From Anaerolineales bacterium (GTDB lineage: Bacteria; Chloroflexota; Anaerolineae; Anaerolineales; Villigracilaceae), in contig JACKAV010000003.1 in assembly GCA_020634895.1 (NCBI GenBank), positions 1 to 64,000 on the forward strand: a DNA stretch of 64,000 nucleotides, in the 5' to 3' direction. Shown in pieces: positions 60,341 through 64,000 of the stretch. The notes below the pieces were generated by a model. The model ran no database searches, was not told the DNA's origin, and was given only the letters and a program-made list of their open reading frames with translations. Each line of letters begins with the position of its first letter. Within the stretch, counting starts at the first letter, position 1. Both the position numbers and the translations under genes were made by a program.

Positions 60341-62176
60341 ATGATAAAAGCCAGCAAGACTCAATCTTCCTATCTCACTGCAGGCGTGCTGCTGTTTTTC
60401 TTATTGATTTTTTGGCTCACACTCGCGCCAGCCGAGGTTGGTGGACCGCTAACATATGTCATTGTGAACGGCAACAGCATGGAACCGGGTTTTATCCTTG
60501 GCGATCTTGTCCTGGTGCGGGAAGATTCCGGTTATGGGGTAGGGGATGCGGTTGTGTACTACGACCCGGATATTCAGCAGTATGTCTTTCATCGTATCGT
60601 TGGTTTGGAACTCGACCGCTTCATCATGCAGGGGGATCATAACAGTTGGCTGGATTCATACCACCCTGCCCGGAACGAGATCGTCGGCAAATTGTGGGTG
60701 CATATTCCGAAACTCGGCAGGGTGATCAAATGGGCACGCACGCCGATCAATACGGCGGTGATAGTTGGATTGTTTGGAGTATTGCTTATGATGGACATGT
60801 TTAAAAAAGCGCCTCAATCTCAGGGGAAGGGCGGATCGCCGTCCATTCACCCGGGTGAACGCTCCCAACTTTTCCTCGTTGGTTTGGGGGTGTTAACGAT
60901 CCTTTTCCTTGCATTGGGAATTTACTCGTTTACCCGTCCGTTGGATTTGCCCGCTGAAAACATTTCGTATCAACAAACGGGAGAATACTACTACTCTGCC
61001 ACAGGGACGCCCGGTGTGTACGATACGGACGTTGTCCGTTCGGGGGAGCCTATTTTTCCGAGGCTGACCTGTTTCCTTAATATCGGTTACACCTATGCTA
61101 TTCCTGGTGCAAATCTGCAGGGAATTGCCGGCAGCTATAAAATGTACGCAAGGATTTTGGATGCGCAAAGCGGCTGGCAGCGTACCATTCCACTGACGCC
61201 GGATACCGCTTTTTCAGGCGCATCCTACTTCAACATGGCAACGCTTGATCTGTGCCAGGTGGAGGCGCTCGTTAATCTGGTCGAGTCGGAAACGGGATTG
61301 AAGCAGATAGCCTACACGCTCGAGATCGTCACGCAAGCATCCTTCGTTGCCGGAGCCAATGGCAGCCCGGTTCAGGATTCATTCTCGCAGACGCTGGTCT
61401 TTACGTACGATAAGGTCCACTTTTATTTGAGCGCAGCGGATTCGCAGTCTGATCCGTTATTCCTTTCCAAGCCGGGTGTGGTTGGAAGTTTATCTTCACG
61501 GGTGAATACAGTTTCGCTTTTCGGCTTGACGTTGCCGGTTTGGGGTTTACGCTTCTTTTCAGTGCTGGGGTTTGTTATCTTTGGTCTGGGTTTGGCATTT
61601 GCGGCTGTGAGTCTGTTTCAAGATGCCAGCCAAAGCGAGGAGGCATTGAACCGCTTAAAGTATGGTGCGCTGCTGGTAAATATCCATGAGCAGTCGCTGG
61701 AGCCTTCCGCCTCCGTCATCGACGTGTCCACGATGGATGATCTTGCACGGCTTGCCGAACGGAACGGCACCATGATCCTGCACATGCCCCGCGGCTTCCT
61801 GCATTTTTATTTTGTGCAAAGCGGCGGCGTAACGTATCGTTACTTCATCAGCATGGGCAGGAAGGGAGTGGCAGCAGACGAAGCGGCTGCAGCGGAGATC
61901 CCTGCTTCGATGGGGACAGTGAACAAGCCGAACCGAGTTAAAGAGGCGGATGTCGAAATGCCAGAGGAAATGCCCATCTTGATCCGCAATCGTCTTATCT
62001 ATACTTATCCTCCCCAAAAAGAGATCCCTGATTTGGATGAGAGCGAGGAAAAATGGGACTTTCAACAGGTGCGGACATGGACACCCAGCAATCCGCCGGA
62101 GTATGTTTTCGATGCCAGTGAGGCTTTTGATCTTTCGCGGCAGGATGCCACACTGCTCCATAAGGTGAAAATTTGA
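60341..62176 (+). CDS. SipW/ER-type signal peptidase I fused to a DUF5305-like domain
   Basis: 611 residues. The N-terminal ~150 residues are a signal peptidase I of the SipW/ER type: Ser46 in NGNSMEPG and His84 in VFHRIVG (His instead of the usual Lys general base), then GDHNSWLD and GKLWVHIP. After two membrane segments comes a ~220-residue extracytoplasmic region (QQTGEYYYSATGTPGVYDTD ...) resembling DUF5305, a fourth membrane helix (FFSVLGFVIFGLGLAFAAV), and a ~190-residue cytoplasmic tail. In Bacillus, SipW processes matrix proteins such as TasA. Here the linked secreted proteins are probable substrates. Confidence 0.85.
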   Translation: MIKASKTQSSYLTAGVLLFFLLIFWLTLAPAEVGGPLTYVIVNGNSMEPGFILGDLVLVREDSGYGVGDAVVYYDPDIQQYVFHRIVGLELDRFIMQGDHNSWLDSYHPARNEIVGKLWVHIPKLGRVIKWARTPINTAVIVGLFGVLLMMDMFKKAPQSQGKGGSPSIHPGERSQLFLVGLGVLTILFLALGIYSFTRPLDLPAENISYQQTGEYYYSATGTPGVYDTDVVRSGEPIFPRLTCFLNIGYTYAIPGANLQGIAGSYKMYARILDAQSGWQRTIPLTPDTAFSGASYFNMATLDLCQVEALVNLVESETGLKQIAYTLEIVTQASFVAGANGSPVQDSFSQTLVFTYDKVHFYLSAADSQSDPLFLSKPGVVGSLSSRVNTVSLFGLTLPVWGLRFFSVLGFVIFGLGLAFAAVSLFQDASQSEEALNRLKYGALLVNIHEQSLEPSASVIDVSTMDDLARLAERNGTMILHMPRGFLHFYFVQSGGVTYRYFISMGRKGVAADEAAAAEIPASMGTVNKPNRVKEADVEMPEEMPILIRNRLIYTYPPQKEIPDLDESEEKWDFQQVRTWTPSNPPEYVFDASEAFDLSRQDATLLHKVKI

Positions 62177-62178
62177 TC

Positions 62179-62568
62179 ATGAGAGTCCGGCTTCGTTATT
62201 TTATTATGTTGCTGGCTGTGCTGATCGTCCTTTCTTCGATGACTGCAGTTGCGGCGATGAACACCATTCCACCCACACAAGTGGATATTGATATGATCTC
62301 GTTTCAGATCAGCCACCTGCGGCCTTCGGCTTGTGCGGGGTTATCGTTGTCGAATTTGGTGACAGGTTCTGGCGTATTGACAGGTACGGAAGGGAACGAC
62401 CTGATCCTTGCCAGCAGCGGCGCAGACATAATCGACGGCTTGGGCGGCAGCGACTGTATCGTGGGCGGGGGAGGGGACGATATTATCACCGGCGGCAACG
62501 ATGCCGATATTTGTATCGGCGGGGACGGGAACGACACGTTCATTGGGTGTGAAGGTGAAGTGCAATAA
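62179..62568 (+). CDS. secreted RTX-like calcium-binding protein
   Basis: 129 residues: an N-terminal hydrophobic signal segment (FIMLLAVLIVLSSMTAVAA), a short linker, then three to four RTX nonapeptides (GTEGNDLIL, GLGGSDCIVGGGGDDIITG, GGDGNDTF) that fold into a calcium-binding beta roll. Two or three Cys replace the usual residues in this region. The ATG at 62179 lies 2 bases after the peptidase stop. Very short for an RTX protein: probably a matrix or surface component rather than a toxin. A terminator follows. Confidence 0.82.
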   Translation: MRVRLRYFIMLLAVLIVLSSMTAVAAMNTIPPTQVDIDMISFQISHLRPSACAGLSLSNLVTGSGVLTGTEGNDLILASSGADIIDGLGGSDCIVGGGGDDIITGGNDADICIGGDGNDTFIGCEGEVQ

Positions 62569-62590
62569 CGGGTTGTTTTTTAAAGAAACG

Positions 62591-62623
62591 AAAGCCGACC
62601 AGATACAAATGGTCGGCTTTTTT
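62591..62623 (+). terminator. terminator closing the riboswitch locus
   Basis: AAAGCCGACCA (62591-62601) and TGGTCGGCTTT (62610-62620), followed by TTT. Confidence 0.85.
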
Positions 62624-62723
62624 CGTGAAAATTCGTGGCGAAAAGTTATTGATTATATTTTGAGAGCATTTAGTCCATAAATTGCGCATAAGCATGTATT
62701 TAAAGGGCTTTTCACCCAGAAAA

Positions 62724-62800
62724 CAAAATAATTTTCAATAAACCAAAATATTTTGTATTACACCAAAACTATTGACTTAAACTAAAATATTTGCTACACT
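62724..62800 (+). promoter_or_regulatory. DUF2089 promoter with AT-rich palindromic operators
   Basis: TTGACT (62772-62777), 17-base spacer, TACACT (62795-62800). Perfect palindrome CAAAATATTTTG at 62744-62755, and related TAAAATATTTG inside the promoter spacer (62783-62793) and CAAAATAATTTTC at 62724-62736. These look like sites for a regulator, possibly the DUF2089 protein itself. Confidence 0.55.
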
Positions 62801-62821
62801 GCAAACATTGGAGTACCCCAA

Positions 62822-63205
62822 ATGCCACAAATCCCTCAATCCTGCCCTAGTTGCGCTTCCCCGCTCGTTGTCACCCAGCTCACCTGCACCTCGTGTGGCA
62901 CCGGTGTTGTGGGCAAGTTCGAACTTTCGCCTTTTTTTCGCCTCTCAAATGAAAGCTTGAAGTTCCTCGAGGTTTTCGTACGAAACCGCGGGAACGTCAA
63001 AGAAATGGAGCGCGAAACAGGCGAGTCGTACTGGACGATCCGCCGCCGCCTCGATGAAGTCATCACCGAAATGGGCATCGAAGAAGAGCCCAAACCCGAT
63101 GACATCTCCACCCGCCGCCAGGAAATTCTTGGCAGGCTCAGCAGCGGCGAGATCAGCGTGCAGGAAGCCACCAAACTTCTCTCACAACTCAAAGGAGAAT
63201 CCTGA
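62822..63205 (+). CDS. DUF2089-family zinc-ribbon/HTH protein
   Basis: 127 residues: an N-terminal zinc ribbon (CPSCASPL ... CTSCGTG), an HTH-like central part (LEVFVRNRGNVKEMERETGE followed by SYWTIRRRLDEV), and a C-terminal SHOCT-like motif (RRQEILGRLSSGEISVQEAT). The family is regarded as DNA-binding regulators. The stop overlaps the next ATG (TGATG at 63203-63207), so the two are translationally coupled. The AT-rich palindromes upstream suggest autoregulation. Confidence 0.85.
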   Translation: MPQIPQSCPSCASPLVVTQLTCTSCGTGVVGKFELSPFFRLSNESLKFLEVFVRNRGNVKEMERETGESYWTIRRRLDEVITEMGIEEEPKPDDISTRRQEILGRLSSGEISVQEATKLLSQLKGES

Positions 63206-64000
63206 TGAACGGACAAAAAGAACGCTTAATGGTTTTGGATATGCTCGCCGAGGGCAAGATCACAGCGGATGAAGCTGAGGAATTGTTCAAGGCGATGGAA
63301 GAAACGCCGGACGAGAAAAAAGCCGCCCATGCGGCGCACGCCTCACACCCCGTTGAGCTTGTTCCCGGTCTATCGCATTTGTCTTACCTCGCGGCTTTAT
63401 CTCCCCTCTCTCCAGTCTCGGAGCCGGAGAATCCCGAGAACGTCAATCCGCGCAGCGCCCGCAGCCATGACCTGCTCGCCGCACTCAAAGATGCCGGTAT
63501 CGACCACGTCACCATGAGCGACTTGCAGGAAATGAAGATCCATCACCTCACCGCCGACTTTGTTCTCGAAATGAAAGCCCTCGGCGTGGAACCGGACGGA
63601 GTAGGGGAATGGATCAACCTGCGCATTCATGGAGTCACGCCGCGCTTTGTTCGCGAACTTCGCAATGCGGGCATCACCGACTTGAGCGTCGATGAGATCG
63701 TCGAATTGAGCATCCAGGGCGTTTCCCCAAAATTTGTCAGCGGGTTGGCTGAATTGGGCATCAAAGACCTTGATGTGGACCAATTGATCGAGTTGAGCAA
63801 TCACGGCATTTCACCGAAGTACATCGCCGAAATGCGCTCGGTCGGTTTGAAAGACCTCGATGTAGATGAATTGATCGAACTTGGCAATCACGACATTTCC
63901 CCAAAATACGTCGCGGAATTCCAATCGCTCGGTTTCAAGGATCTGGATATTGACGATCTGGTGGAACTTGGCAACCATGATGTCTCTCCCAGATTCGTAG
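63205..64000 (+). CDS. SHOCT-like protein with 29-residue repeats (cut by window end)
   Basis: Partial: 265 codons are open to the end of the window. The N-terminus is a SHOCT-like helix pair (RLMVLDMLAEGKITADEAEE). After a linker, four repeats of 29 residues run to the end, each of the form G-[VI]-[ST]-P-K-[FY]-V..LG-[IF]-KDLDVD-[EQ]-LIEL-x-NH. Repeats of this kind occur in bacterial DUF2089-linked and M56-linked proteins and may mediate protein contacts. Co-translated with the DUF2089 gene. The downstream end is unknown. Confidence 0.8.
   Translation, partial: MNGQKERLMVLDMLAEGKITADEAEELFKAMEETPDEKKAAHAAHASHPVELVPGLSHLSYLAALSPLSPVSEPENPENVNPRSARSHDLLAALKDAGIDHVTMSDLQEMKIHHLTADFVLEMKALGVEPDGVGEWINLRIHGVTPRFVRELRNAGITDLSVDEIVELSIQGVSPKFVSGLAELGIKDLDVDQLIELSNHGISPKYIAEMRSVGLKDLDVDELIELGNHDISPKYVAEFQSLGFKDLDIDDLVELGNHDVSPRFV

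Noticed and set aside
1..64000. CRISPR arrays, transposases, prophage or integrase genes
   Set aside because: I found no regularly spaced direct repeats, and none of the real genes encodes such proteins; the repeats present are isolated palindromes.

Overview
The window looks like a chromosomal segment of an Anaerolineae-type bacterium (phylum Chloroflexota). This is inferred from gene content and style, not from a marker gene: several lipoproteins carry Thr/Pro-rich linkers, there is a SHOCT-like/DUF2089 gene pair, R2lox, SipW-type signal peptidase and PD40 proteins occur together, and many short dispersed palindromes lie between and even inside genes. Base composition is moderately GC-rich throughout, except for one AT-rich lipoprotein gene at 4002-5357.

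Layout. 1-8.8 kb is catabolic: a two-domain oxidoreductase, histidine ammonia-lyase, an AT-rich lipoprotein, then a probable hydroxyproline pathway (DapA-family deaminase, two-Cys epimerase, FAD D-amino-acid dehydrogenase). 8.9-16.8 kb holds an MFS exporter, an R2lox oxidase, a NUDIX hydrolase, CorA, an SMP-30 lactonase, a YgjP-type metalloprotease, and a divergent hydroxyacid dehydrogenase/glycerate kinase pair. 16.8-24.9 kb holds a tRNA(CAU), a cold-shock protein convergent with an RhlE-type helicase, two EamA transporters, a YiiX-like hydrolase, a pterin/glycosyltransferase/ComB/dehydrogenase cluster and a PilZ protein. 24.9-34.9 kb holds a PIG-L deacetylase, greA, lysS, kynureninase, a SIMPL protein, a three-gene ABC-2 transporter, an rRNA/tRNA-type methyltransferase and an RluA pseudouridine synthase. 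34.9-43.5 kb holds a two-component system, a lytic transglycosylase, a membrane protein with SOS-like operators, an alpha/beta hydrolase, an FAD oxidoreductase and a Mg-chelatase-like I/D pair. 43.5-57.5 kb holds ribosomal protein S1, an M19 dipeptidase, a DUF1015 protein, divergent serA/serC, PD40 and M23 lipoproteins, recA, an NBR1-Ig lipoprotein, a CoA-binding protein and an XRE regulator. 57.7-64 kb holds htpG, then a cyclic-di-GMP riboswitch followed by a secreted protein, a SipW-like signal peptidase and an RTX-like secreted protein, then DUF2089 and a repeat protein cut by the window end.

The two most interesting loci are the c-di-GMP-riboswitch surface locus (59652-62568) and the four-gene pterin-like/glycosyltransferase cluster (21231-24391). 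A third theme is mobile palindromes. At least two repeat families sit in frame inside conserved enzymes (the epimerase and R2lox), and another palindrome supplies the stop codons of two convergent genes. Intrinsic terminators are abundant and clean, and about eight sigma-70-type promoters can be read with 16-17 bp spacing. No CRISPR array, rRNA operon, transposase or prophage was seen.
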